Assembly (NCBI RefSeq): GCF_018687715.1
Contig: NC_056765.1
Coordinates: 17,176,894-17,240,893 of the forward strand
Origin: Carya illinoinensis
Lineage: Eukaryota > Streptophyta > Magnoliopsida > Fagales > Juglandaceae
DNA: 64,000 nt
Reading direction: 5' to 3'
The notes below the pieces were generated by a model. The model saw only the letters and a program-made list of their open reading frames with translations. It was not told the DNA's origin and did not search any database. The position numbers and the translations under genes were made by a program. How positions within the stretch are numbered: position 1 is the stretch's first letter; every line of letters begins with the position of its first letter. Of the stretch, positions 43,459 through 54,260 are shown piece by piece.

Positions 43459-45190
43459 TGGGTGAAGTTCGAACGTTAGATAGAGTATTTGATAAATATA
43501 ACTATAATTTAAATTTTATGTAATTTTTAAATAAAATAATGCATCATTTGTGAAATTACAAATTTAAAGATTGAAATTTGAAGCGCAATGATTTAATATT
43601 AAAATTAGATAAGCTAACTGTAATATATTATATATACACTATATTAAATACTAGTTAAGTATATAATATATATTATATATATAGTCTAGTGCTATATACT
43701 ATACTATATATAGTCTAGTATATATTATATAATATATATAGTATATATATACTCATTATATATTATATATATAGTCATTACATATAATCTATAATATATA
43801 ATATATTATATAGTTAATATATATAGTATATATTATAGTATATAGTTAATATTATATATAGTTAATATACTATATATATATTATTATATATTATTTATAA
43901 TAATAGAGTATATTTCTTTCACATACGTTCGAACGTTAGTGGGTGTAGTTCTAACGTTAGATAGAGTATTTGGTAAATATGACTATAATTTAAATTTTAT
44001 GTAATTTTTAAATAAAATAATGCATCCTTTGTGAACAATTATTACAAATTTAAAGAGATTGAAATTTGAAGCGCAATGATTTAATATTAAAATTGGATAA
44101 GCTAACTGCAGTATATTATATACTATATATATATAATATATAATATACTATATTAAATACTAGTTAAGTATACAATATATATTATATATATAGTCTAGTG
44201 CTATATACTATACTCATTATAGTCTAGTATATATTATATAATATATATAGTATATATATACTCATTATATATTATATACATAGTCATTACATATAATCTA
44301 TAATATATAATATATTATATAGTTAATATATATAGTATATATTATAGTATATAATTAATATACTATATATATTATTATATATTATTTATAATAATAGAGT
44401 ATATTTCTTTCATATACGTTTAAACGTTAGTGGGTGTAGTTCTAACGTTAGATAAAGTATTTGGTAAATATGACTATAATTTAAATTTTATGTAATTTTT
44501 AAATAAAATAATGCATCATTTGTGAACAATTATTACAAATTTAAAGAGATTGAAATTTAAAGCGCAATGATTTAATATTAAAATTGGATAAGCTAACTGC
44601 AGTATATTATATACTATATATATAATATATGATACACTATATTATATACTAGTTAAGTATATAATATATATTATATATATAGTCTAGTGCTATATACTAT
44701 ACTCATTATAGTCTAGTACATATTATATAATATATATAGTATATATATACTCATTATATATTATATATATAGTCATTACATATAATCTATAATCTATAAT
44801 ATATTATATAGTTAATATATATAGTATATATTATAGTATATAGTTAATATTATATATAGTTAATATACTATATATTATTTATAATAATAGAGTATATTTC
44901 TTTCACATACATTCGAACGTTAGTGGGTGTAGTTCTAACGTTAGATAGAGTATTTGGTAAATATGACTATAATTTAAATTTTATGTAATTTTTAAATAAA
45001 ATAATGCATCATTTGTGAACAATTATTACAAATTTAAAGAGATTGAAATTTGAAGCGCAATGATTTAATATTAAATTTGGATAGACTAACTACAGTATAT
45101 TATATACTATATATATAATATATAATACACTATATTATATACTAGTTAAGTATATAATATATATTATATATATAGTCTAGTGCTATATAC
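43459..45190. repeat. Four tandem units of about 490 bp, AT-rich
   Basis: Each unit starts near GTGGGTGTAGTTCTAACGTT (43459, 43939, about 44432, about 44924), then contains GACTATAATTTAAATTTTAT, AATAATGCATCATTTGTGAA, GAAATTTGAAGCGCAATGAT and a TATATA-rich tail. The units are close copies of each other. This occupies the position of the AT block in CACTA-1. Confidence 0.9.
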
Positions 45191-45790
45191 GTTACTTTCT
45201 AAACATTCAAACGTATATGCATATACGTTCGAACGTGAAAAAATGCGAAAAATTTCCCACTCATTTTTAAATAACGTTCGAACGTTAAAATTTAACGTTC
45301 TAACGTTACTTGCTAAACGTTCGAACGTGAAAAAATGCAGGAATCTTCTCACACATTTTTAACTAACATTCGAACGTTAAAATTTAACATTCGAACGTTA
45401 CTTTTTAAACGTTCGAACGTATATGCATATACGTTCGAACGTGAAAAAATTCGAAAATTTTCCCACACATTTTTAACTTACGTTCGAATGTTAAAATTTA
45501 ACATTCGAACGTTACTTTTTAAACGTTCGAATGTATATGCATATACGTTCGAACATGAAAAAATGTGAGAATTTTCTCACAAATTTTTAACTTACGTTCG
45601 AACGTTAAAATTTAACATTCGAACGTTACTTTTTAAACGTTCGAACGTATATGCATATACGTTCGAACGTGAAAAAATGCGGAAAATTTCCCACACATTT
45701 TTAAAATAACATCCGAACGTTAAAATTTAACATTCAAACGTTAGTTAAATAACGTTCGAACGTTACTTTTTAAACGTTCGAACGTCATAT
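45190..45790. repeat. About 115-bp tandem units of CpG palindromes
   Basis: Units contain AACGTATATGCATATACGTT, TCGAACGTGAAAAAATGCG, a CCCACACATTTTTAA link and TTAACATTCGAACGTTACTT. Copies recur at about 45210, 45418, 45532 and 45647, with partial copies between. It corresponds to the cluster at 22490-22770 of CACTA-1. Confidence 0.85.
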
Positions 45791-45814
45791 CAAATCAGAG
45801 TAGTTTTAATGAAT

Positions 45815-45965
45815 AAACGCACGGGAGGAAGCAGAATCATTTCTTCTGCTTCTCCCGTGCGTGAAAGAGAGAGTGAGGGTGAGAGAGGGTTGTGGGTTAG
45901 AGAGAGAGTGTGTTAGAGTGAGAGAGGGTTAGAGAGAGAGAGTAGAGTAAGAGATGATTAATATT
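45815..45965 (+). promoter_or_regulatory. CACTA-2 transposase leader
   Basis: A GCACGGGAGGAAGCAGAAT segment with inverted CTGCTTCTCCCGTGCG, followed by GAGAGAG-rich sequence, matches the leader region 22310-22475 of CACTA-1 in inverse orientation. It is a likely transcription start region and a small hairpin. Confidence 0.6.
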
Positions 45966-46906
45966 TTTGCTCTCTCCATTGATTTTGGTAAAGAAAAACT
46001 CTTTTTTCCTTTAAATGTTTTGCAATTTTATGATATTTATTTTGTGTCTTTTTATATATATGTCTTTAACTAACTAGAGTTGTGATTTTTTTGAAGGATT
46101 GGTTGTTGTGACTTGTTTAACACTTGTGATTTGTAAGAGGATATTGTGAGTGATAGGTATATTTCTAAACTTTATTAATATGTTTATATATTTTGTTGTG
46201 CTTTTGTTGTGGATAATGATGAATATTTTGATGTGTATAATGTGAGTTGATTGTGGATTTTGAAGGATTAGATATGGGTATAATATTGTGAATTGAGTAG
46301 TGAATTTTGATTGTATATGTTGTGAATATGTTTTGAATTGAATATTATTAATGAATTAGAAGGAATTGAATTGTTTATGTTAATGAATTAGAAGAAAATC
46401 TTTGTGATATGGATTATGTAATATGATGAATTAAAATGAAAATTTGTGTTCCGTGTATGCTTATTCTTAAAATGAAAATATAAATATTTGTGTATATTTA
46501 TAGATAAAAATGAATATGTTTTACAATTGTGTATGGGAATTTGAAGCATATGTTATGGTTATTTTTTTGTGACTATGTTTTGATATTTGTGAATTAGTTA
46601 TTATTGTGCATATGTATATGTGATTTGTGAATTAGTTTATTCTATAGGGAATATGTTTATATATTGTGAATTTGTATATTACAGTATCTATTAAAATTGT
46701 TGGGAATATGTAAAATATTGTAAATTTAGTTGTGAATATGTTTATATATTGTGGAAATATATGATATCATTTTGAAAAAATTTGTGAACTTTTATTGAAT
46801 ATGTTGGGAATAATTTATTAAATTATGCAACATGTCATTAATTTAATTTTTATTTGTATTTCTTTTAAAATGTTACTTATTTTGAAGCATTTTTTTTTTT
46901 ATCAAA
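45966..46906 (+). other. CACTA-2 intron-like region
   Basis: Sequence rich in T and G on the plus strand, without ORFs, between the leader and the TNPA-like exon remnant. Confidence 0.5.
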
Positions 46907-47114
46907 TGAGTATATGAGATCAAGACAATAAGAGTTGGAGTCTCTCTTGGAACAGTCTGATTTAGAAATGCGTTTGCAGGAGCAACATAGAGACCAGGAG
47001 GAAAGAATTTGCAGTCAAGTTTAAGAACAAGTGCAGAGGGAGATGAGAGTCCAGATAGGGCGTGTTATGTCACTGTAGTAGAATCGTGGTGGGCGAGGAA
47101 AGAAGAAGAAATGA
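46907..47114 (+). pseudogene. Remnant of TNPA-like last exon
   Basis: The plus frame reads EYMRSRQ*ELESLLEQ..., QEQHRDQEERI, VQREM, RVMSL, then NRGGRGKKKK and a stop. This parallels the coiled-coil C-terminus at 15232-15440 of CACTA-1. Four or more Gln codons (CAA/CAG) have become TAA/TAG, so it is not translatable. Confidence 0.85.
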
Positions 47115-47244
47115 AATCAATTCAATTTTCTCATTGTATAGAACTTTTAATATCTAATTTTGCAACTATATAAAACATTGTTAGTTTCTAATTTGATGGT
47201 ATAATATGATGATACAATTTGTATATTTTTTAATTTTATGAAAA

Positions 47245-47814
47245 TAGTATTTTTGATCTATACGTTCGAATGTATATAACAAACGTTTGAATGTTGGTTT
47301 ACATTAGAACCAACGTTCGAATGTAATTACACAAAATTACGAAATAACGTTCGAATGTACGACCCAACGTTCGAACATGTTCACCTTCAAAATGAATACA
47401 ACGTTCGAATGTTTAAATGATTTACGTTCGAACGTTTTGTTTGACGTTCCAACGTAAATATGATACGTTCGAACTATAACCAACGAACGTCAAATTTTCT
47501 CATTCGAATGTCAATCAGTCGGGTTAACGTTCGAACGTTCTGTTGGACGTTCGAACGTTACATTTTGTGACAGATTTCAACTGTCACAAAAAATCCCACG
47601 TTCGAACGTGACATCAAACGGAAGACTTCCAACCGTCACTAAAAATATTTTTTGTAACGCTTGTACAGTAAACTGTCACCAAATGTAATACGTGACGCAC
47701 ATTACGTGACAGTGGTGGTGACGGTCAGAAACCGTCACCAAATATATTTCGTGACATTTTTTCCATTTCTTGTGACAGTTTCATCTGTCACTAAAACCTA
47801 TTTTTGTTGTAGTG
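47245..47814. repeat. CACTA-2 right subterminal and terminal repeats
   Basis: ACGTTCGAATGT-type sites (47262-47610) are followed by AACCGTCAC/GTGACGGT repeats up to 47814. Close to the reverse complement of 14441-15095. Confidence 0.85.
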
Positions 47815-47938
47815 CATAAAAATGTTAGGACACAATGATAGGGTACTTAGATCCATATCCTATCCCGATCCTTCTCTCAAACTAACATAAAATTTCAAGA
47901 CACATTAATTATGCATTAATGGGTGTTCCTGAATGAGT

Positions 47939-48106
47939 AATATTACATATAATTATTAAGTGTGCAAATATCGTATAGTTGTTTTTTAAAAAAAAGTGAG
48001 GTCTATTATTAAAAAATTAATTTTCTTTTTATGTGAGTCCGATATTTATTCACCTTTTTTAAAATAATTATGCAGCGTTTACACACTCATGATTATAAGT
48101 AACATT
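47939..48106. mobile_element. MITE copy
   Basis: Terminal inverted repeats AATATTACATATAATTATTA and (reverse complement) AATGTTACTTATAATCATGA, extended into AGTGTGCAAAT/AGTGTGTAAAC. About 168 bp, related to 42754-42916. Confidence 0.65.
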
Positions 48107-49774
48107 TCTCATTAACAAAATTCTATATAGAGTACCATGATGAGATGTCATTGCTTATCAATCTTTGAATTTTTAATAGATAAAAATGCTACATTTTATC
48201 TAGCGAAAAGATAATATGATACTTAACATTACTCTAATTTTTATCGAGAGATTGGATGAAGTTGTTCAAGAAAGATAGCCATGTCTTCCTGTACCAAGCT
48301 TAATTAATTCGTGGATGGCGGTGCTACATTTTTCATAAATTGGAACAGTGGCAAGCAAGAGTAGACTTCATTAAAGCAAAGCCGACGACAAGACAAGGGA
48401 GAACTCGATCGGCACATGTTAGATTGATCCAATCAGAGAAATGCTTTGGAACGGTCGAACTGTTTTTAGCCCTTTAACAGCCTCCAATAATAAGGTTCCA
48501 TCTCAGCATTGCATAAGTTAAAGCAATGAGTAGCACCGCAGGAGATTGCTAGCTAGAATTAAAAGCCATGCAAGCGAATTGTTTCCCCTTCCCTCTTTCT
48601 ACCTGACAAGTTGGGCTTGTTACTTCCACCAGCACCAGAAGATCGCTAGCAGTTCAACACAACCAATTCGTCGTCCTACCCAACCAGTCCGTGTATTCTA
48701 TTTTACAGAAATCATCGATTGCCATAAACTTGAAATAAAACTCTTCAAATTGAAAATACATAATATTTTAGTTTCTCAGGTAGGTTATTTTACAGAAATT
48801 ACGAATTTGAATCACCGAACTGATATTTTTTTCTTCTCCATAGTCCAATGTTGCTTAGTACGTGGGATCCCTTTAACATCCTAGCTTTGGTTCGAGGAGA
48901 CCCACATCTATGGTTTGAGCACAAGACCCCAGATGAGCGCACCAATATAACGACGGTGGGTGGATTTCTATAGCTTTGCGGCGTCGAGAGGTGATGGATG
49001 GCTGGAGAGAAGAGCCATGGGGTCTCTATGTCGAGGGTGAAAAAGGGGAGAAAATCAGGATGAAGTTAATGACGAAAAAAAAGGCACTGACAAGACCATA
49101 AAGAACAGCACTTGGTGCCATAATCAGGATGAAGTTAATGGCAAAAAAAACCCCAAAAATCATAGAACTATTATGAGAAAGTCATAACCAAAAATCATGC
49201 AGTGTGAGAGCGAACGACGAGGGCTTGCAAAATCAATCCGTTGTTCAAGACCCTGGGTTTGGGATGGGTGATTGGGGGTCACCAAATCAGTCCATCGTGG
49301 CTTGGTGTGGCAAGGCATTTTCGAAATCAGTCCGTCGTTCAAGACTTCATGACCCTTGGTTTTTAGTCCGTTGTGGCTCAGTAAGTAATCAGTCTGTCGT
49401 GACAAGGTATTCGTTGGGTTTGGTCAGGGTGGAAGACGAAGGGGGACACGACGAAGGGTGGAAGACGAAGAAAGATGAAGGGATTTGTCTCTGGGTCTGG
49501 TCAATTTGGAACACGATGAGGACTTGGAGGACGTGATGAAGACTTGGAAGCTTTTTGAAGAGTTTTTGGTATTCTGTAGGATGGGTGCATGATATGTAAA
49601 TTGGACTACTTACGTGGAGGGCTATTAGTTGGGGGCTGTTTTTTGGGATTGGGCAGCCTAACCGGCGAGAAGGTATTCTCATCCAATTAATGTCTTGCAG
49701 GATTGCACCTCACCACCCAGCATCTACATATTAGATCCAGCTCATTTGTCTAATATTCACTCCACTTTTCGTTC
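48107..49774. other. Intergenic with a degenerate repeat
   Basis: No gene was recognised. Between about 49225 and 49410 the phrase AAATCAGTCCGTCGT recurs about four times at 40-65 bp spacing with variation. The open frames on both strands here lack known motifs. Confidence 0.45.
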
Positions 49775-49985
49775 TCTTATGTACCGTTTGATTTTACATA
49801 TACGAGATTAGATGTTTTAAATAATAATAATAAATAAAATATTATTATGATATAATTTTTTAATATTAATTTTATATTAAAATTAAAAAAAAGTAAATTA
49901 TTTATTATATTTTATATGAAATTTTAAAAAAATTATAATGATAAATTAAGATAAAATGAGACAAAATTTTTAATTGTGTAACCAA
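49775..49985. mobile_element. AT-rich MITE-like element
   Basis: ATAAAATATTATTATGATAT, AATTATTTATTATATTTTATATGA-like and AAATTATAATGATAAATTAA blocks resemble the element at 31080-31285 in inverse orientation. Borders are not resolved. Confidence 0.45.
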
Positions 49986-50248
49986 TCCGAGTTTCAATCT
50001 CTTACAGCTAGCCTGTCCATAGGAAGCACCTCCTTTACTTGGCATTCACGTTTGAATACATCCCTAAAATTTCTGTATAAACTTCATGGCTTAGAACCAT
50101 TTATTGTTATTGGTTTTTCTCAAATACCATGAAATGCTCGTTTAATATTAAAAGACCTACTTCATGTATCTATATAGAATAATTATTGGGAGCAGCCGAC
50201 GCACACCACACGTGGCATGGGCGAAATGACCGTGCTGACCCCATAGGA

Positions 50249-50400
50249 CGTTCCCTCCCTCAGTTGAAGCAAACATTTCATGATTCTGAAACCCAATGTA
50301 GCCGTACTGACGTTCCCTCCCTCGTTCCGTGATGTTCTTCAACCCAATGTAGCCGGAGCTCCGTTCCCTCCCTCGTTCCGTGATTCTGAAACCCAGACTC
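50249..50400. repeat. Three tandem units with CGTTCCCTCCCTCGTTCCGT
   Basis: Units starting at 50249, 50311 and 50362 share CGTTCCCTCCCTC, CTGAAACCCAATGTAGCCG and CCGTGAT. Period about 51-62 bp. No coding evidence. It may lie in the 5' region of the GRF-type gene 1.4 kb downstream. Confidence 0.7.
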
Positions 50401-51762
50401 TCCCCGTCGTCCTCTTCGAGCTCAGACCTCGACCTCAATCCTCCCCACCACGACATCCCGAGGAGATCAGTCCAAGCCCTGGGTCCGTAACGAGACCAAC
50501 GTGAAGCCCCTCTGTGACACGATCTGGGTATGAGCATGCTTACTTTTTGCTTTCCTTGTGTCACTCCCTTGGATTCCGGCTATAGTGTTTCTGTGAAGGA
50601 AAAGTTGGTCGAGTTGGGTGGGAATCTGTTCGCACTCTGGGTTGGTGCGTTTGGGTCGGACCTGTTCAGAAGTTTTGGAGTCTGGGTTTTAGAGCAACTC
50701 AGTAGAAAGTATTTTGAGGTGTTTTGGTAAGTTGGGTTGTCTCAGTGTAAGCTTAGTTGTTGGCTTGTAGGTTTAGTTTTCGAGTAGTTAATGTAATTGT
50801 TCACTTCTGGGTGTTCTGCGTTTTGTGGACTTTGAGAAAACCCTCATTAAAATTCCGGCTCAGCCAAGGTTTTGGTTTTGGTTTGTCTCTCACAACTGGC
50901 TTTTGTGTAATTGAAGTTGTGACACTCTAAAGTTGTAAGTTGTTGGTCTCAAACGTCCCATTTTGTGGGGCTTTGGCTTGTGGCTTTTGAGTATTTTGTG
51001 TTCCTTCCAGTTCAGGCTAGGTTTATTGGTTCACGTCAAACAGAATAAAGGAAGATTTTAAGCTTAGCTATCCAGGTTATAAGTTGAAGCTCCTTCATGA
51101 CACAACCAATTTAACTTATCAAAAAAATAAGTTAAATGGTCCTTCATCACATACTGAAATTAATAGGTTAGGCTTGGTATTTGAAGTTGCGTACATTCAT
51201 ATGTAATTCATTAAAAATTATTACTTCATCACTAAAATACCCGCCCATATGGCACTTGATATGTGTAATTCTCATATATCTTAATGTGTCATTTATGGTA
51301 ACTAGTTTCTAACTGTTATTTTAGAATTCATGTTAGACCTCTATCATGGTAGTTGTATGTGCTAATTTTTTGAAGGTTATTAGTTTGCACATTCTCGTGG
51401 ACAAAAACAGGAAAAAATTTAGCTCATTCCCATTGATTACTTCTTTGTTGTACTTGATTTGATTTTAAGAATATAACAAATGCATATTTGGCATACTTCT
51501 GTAAACTCAATTTAGAAAATTTGGTTTTGGCTTAAGCCAAGAGTTGAACTCAAAATCCAACCATTTTCCTACACTTGCCGCTTGTCGTTTGGCAGTATGC
51601 TAGCCCTTTTCTCCATAAATTTTCTAAACTTCAAATTCGATTAGCTATTGCCATTCTTGCTAAAATCATATGCAATTTTTTTTTTACCTTGCACATACTA
51701 TTAACCCAGTAATAAAAATATGTGATAATAATGTTCAGTTTTTTTATTTTTCAGAATCAATC

Positions 51763-52215
51763 ATGTCAGCATCTCAATCATCATCTGTACTTAATGATAA
51801 TGTCATGGAATCTCCAACTTGTTGGTGTGGTTTGAAAACACCACTAAAGACATCTCACACGTCGAAAAATCCCGGAAGGAGATTTTTCGCTTGCCCAAAC
51901 TATAAAACAATAAAAGCAATTTGATGGTTTGCTTTGTTTTGTTTTGCGTAATGGTTTGCTGGTTGGGTGTATTTTATCATATTAATTGGGAATTTTCTTT
52001 GTGTGTAGGGAGAAGCAAGGTGTGAATTTTTTGTATGGGCCGATATACTTCATTTGCTAGAGGAAAATTTTCGTGCCCGTGAGAATAAGGCGACAAGTAT
52101 TTCGTGGAATGAAGTATTACAGCGCGAGTATGCCGTTCGGAAACGAGAAGATAAAGTGAGAGAAATGGCAAAGAATCTGAAAAAGCAAAAGCGAAAACTT
52201 TTGATTTTCTACTAG
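51763..52215 (+). pseudogene. GRF-zinc-finger coiled-coil protein, likely broken
   Basis: Exon a (ATG 51763, after TTTTTCAG) encodes a Ser-rich start, then CWCGLKTPLKTSHTSKNPGR and RFFACPNY, a GRF-type zinc finger of the kind in plant At4g04775-like proteins. Exon b (52009-52215, after GTGTGTAG) reads GEARCEFFVWADILHLLEEN and a basic coiled coil (REYAVRKREDKVREM, KKQKRKLL), then a stop. The frames fit each other. However, no GT donor exists between the zinc finger and the in-frame TGA at 51922, so exon a now ends with IKAI. A mutated donor is the simplest reading. GRF fingers bind nucleic acid in other proteins; the function of this plant family is not known to me. Confidence 0.6.
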
Positions 52216-54260
52216 ATTCTGACATTTGTAATCATGTTTATTTGGTTCGGATAAATACTATGTAAAGTAGTTGGGTGAACTCTTTTGGGTTTTGCATGGT
52301 TCTTTTGAAGTGCACATGGTTTGTGGATCAAGACCATGTATGTAAATTGTATGGTGTTAACCTATAAGACTGTGAAAAACTTTTGTGCAATTAAATTATT
52401 TTTGGTAGACTTTAGCAAAGTGTCATTTAGTGAGATTGCTCAAAACAGGGATGTTGGAGCATTTAAATTTAGTTGTTATGCACTTCAAGAATTGTTTTTG
52501 GCATTCACTGATCCTCGTCTGATTTGAAGAATAGTTTGGATTTGTGTTATTGGAGAAGGTGGAACTATCCTAAGTATATACCCGATTAAGTTTTATCAAT
52601 TTTTACTCATTTGAGGGATTATATTACCGCTGCATTTATCAAGTTTAGATTACAAAACTGTTATCATAAATATCTAGCATCCTGAAGGCACTTCAAATAC
52701 TCATTTATGAGGGGTTGATATCTGGTCCCACATTCTATTTGTGGATATGGTAGAATCCAATATCTCCGATGTAGATAAACAATCAACTTTAAAATGGAAA
52801 GTCATTCATCACGTTTGGAATGTACAATAACAGCCATCAAGTAGCTATTGCCATTTTCCTGCAACACAAGTTAAGCTTTTAATACATTTCCATTGGTCTG
52901 TACAAGATATGAACCAAACTATCAGTCTTAAAATGAAACATATACATTTAGATCTTTGCAAAATATTACTTTATGCAATACAAACAATCAGTCTTTGCAA
53001 AATTCATTAAGATCTTGATTTTGGTTGCAGCCTCCTCGAACTGAGATCTATATAGTGGCAGCATATAGTGCATTCCGACTGAATCCAGTGCACTGTACTG
53101 CAGGAAAACATGACTTTAAAATTAAACTCAGGTATCCTCAGATAGACATCTTCAATTTTATCTGCCACAATATTAACAACAACATAAAAACAGATAAAAA
53201 ATACTCGGTACATTGCTAGAAATGGCAGCTAGGTCGTGCTTGCAATAACTGCCTCACCTAAATGGCACAGAAATATCTTATTCCCTTGACTGTATTCTTT
53301 GCCTACCTATATACACAGCATTCTGTCATGCTTGCACCTACCTTTCAACTGTATGACCAGTTTATTAACTTCAACCCCTCATCTCAAACACAAGATAATA
53401 CTTGCACCCTAAAAACCCTAATACACTCAATCTTTCTATAAATACTATGGCAAGTTTTTTTTGTGGAAACAAAATGAGGATATTTAGCAACAACAATAGC
53501 ACTGTCTGCATGCTGTGACCACATGATTATTTATTTTGAGATGATAAAGACAATGTTTATTCTAAAAGTAGAAAAAAAAAAAAACAACCCATCAATATTT
53601 GGCATGGAAAACAAATTTTAGTGTACATTTGGAAACATCCTATCCGCATGCCATCCCACACCAAAAGAGTCATTCAATAACAACAATAAATAACTTCCCA
53701 GTAGCATAGGGGTTCGAATTGTCGAGATGCAGCACAGGAAAAAGATCATCCCTTGGGGAATCTAACATGACAAAAGTTTAGATTTGGATCTATTTCCTCA
53801 GCAGATTGTACATGTTACAGTCAAAAGAAGATTTTCTTCATTATCTCCCCATATATCTATCTCTTTCAGCCATTAATTACCAAAAAAATCCAAAAAGTTC
53901 TTTGTTTAATGCCTTCCAAGTTTCCAACCGTCCCAAATAAATCTCCAATAAAAAATCAATGGGAATTAAGTACTATATGCCCTGCAAATCTTTCTTTTTC
54001 TGCTTGTTTTTGGTTCTAGTACCCATATTTTTTTTCCTCTATTTTTGGATAGGGCCCGAGAAGCTAAGAGTCATTACCTGAGCCCTCCACCAATTTCAAC
54101 TTGGATTGGGTTGTGATCTTGGGCTCTCACCCTGTTCACTTTCATCCACCAACAGTTTCCTGCAAGTCTAAGTTCCATCTCAAAAAAATATATATATTCA
54201 AATTAGAATTTGAACTACTAAAAATCAAGTAACAAAATAAGCCGTTGTCTAGTATAATAT
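52216..54260. other. Intergenic, little recognised
   Basis: No domain was recognised. On the minus strand a 34-codon frame (54178-54074, MELRLAGNCWWMKVNRVRAQ...) lies 83 bp beyond the stop of the FAR1-like gene. It could be a repeat fragment or chance. Nothing else is supported. Confidence 0.4.

Larger units (their letters stand above)
43205..47814 (+). mobile_element. CACTA-2, non-autonomous deletion derivative
   Basis: Ends are CACTACAATAAAATTGAG (43205) and ...CTATTTTTGTTGTAGTG (47814), with an exact 3-bp duplication CAT (43202-43204, 47815-47817). Its right end is nearly the reverse complement of the CACTA-1 left end, and its left end matches the CACTA-1 right end, so it lies in inverse orientation. 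It keeps both subterminal regions, an AT-rich repeat block, a palindrome cluster, the transposase leader and a decayed TNPA last exon. TNP2, most of the TNPA-like gene and the accessory gene are gone. It would need proteins in trans to move. Confidence 0.92.

Noticed and set aside
45180..45568. Frames rich in NVRTL / FERSNVYAYTF
   Set aside because: Translation of the ACGTTCGAACGT palindrome array.
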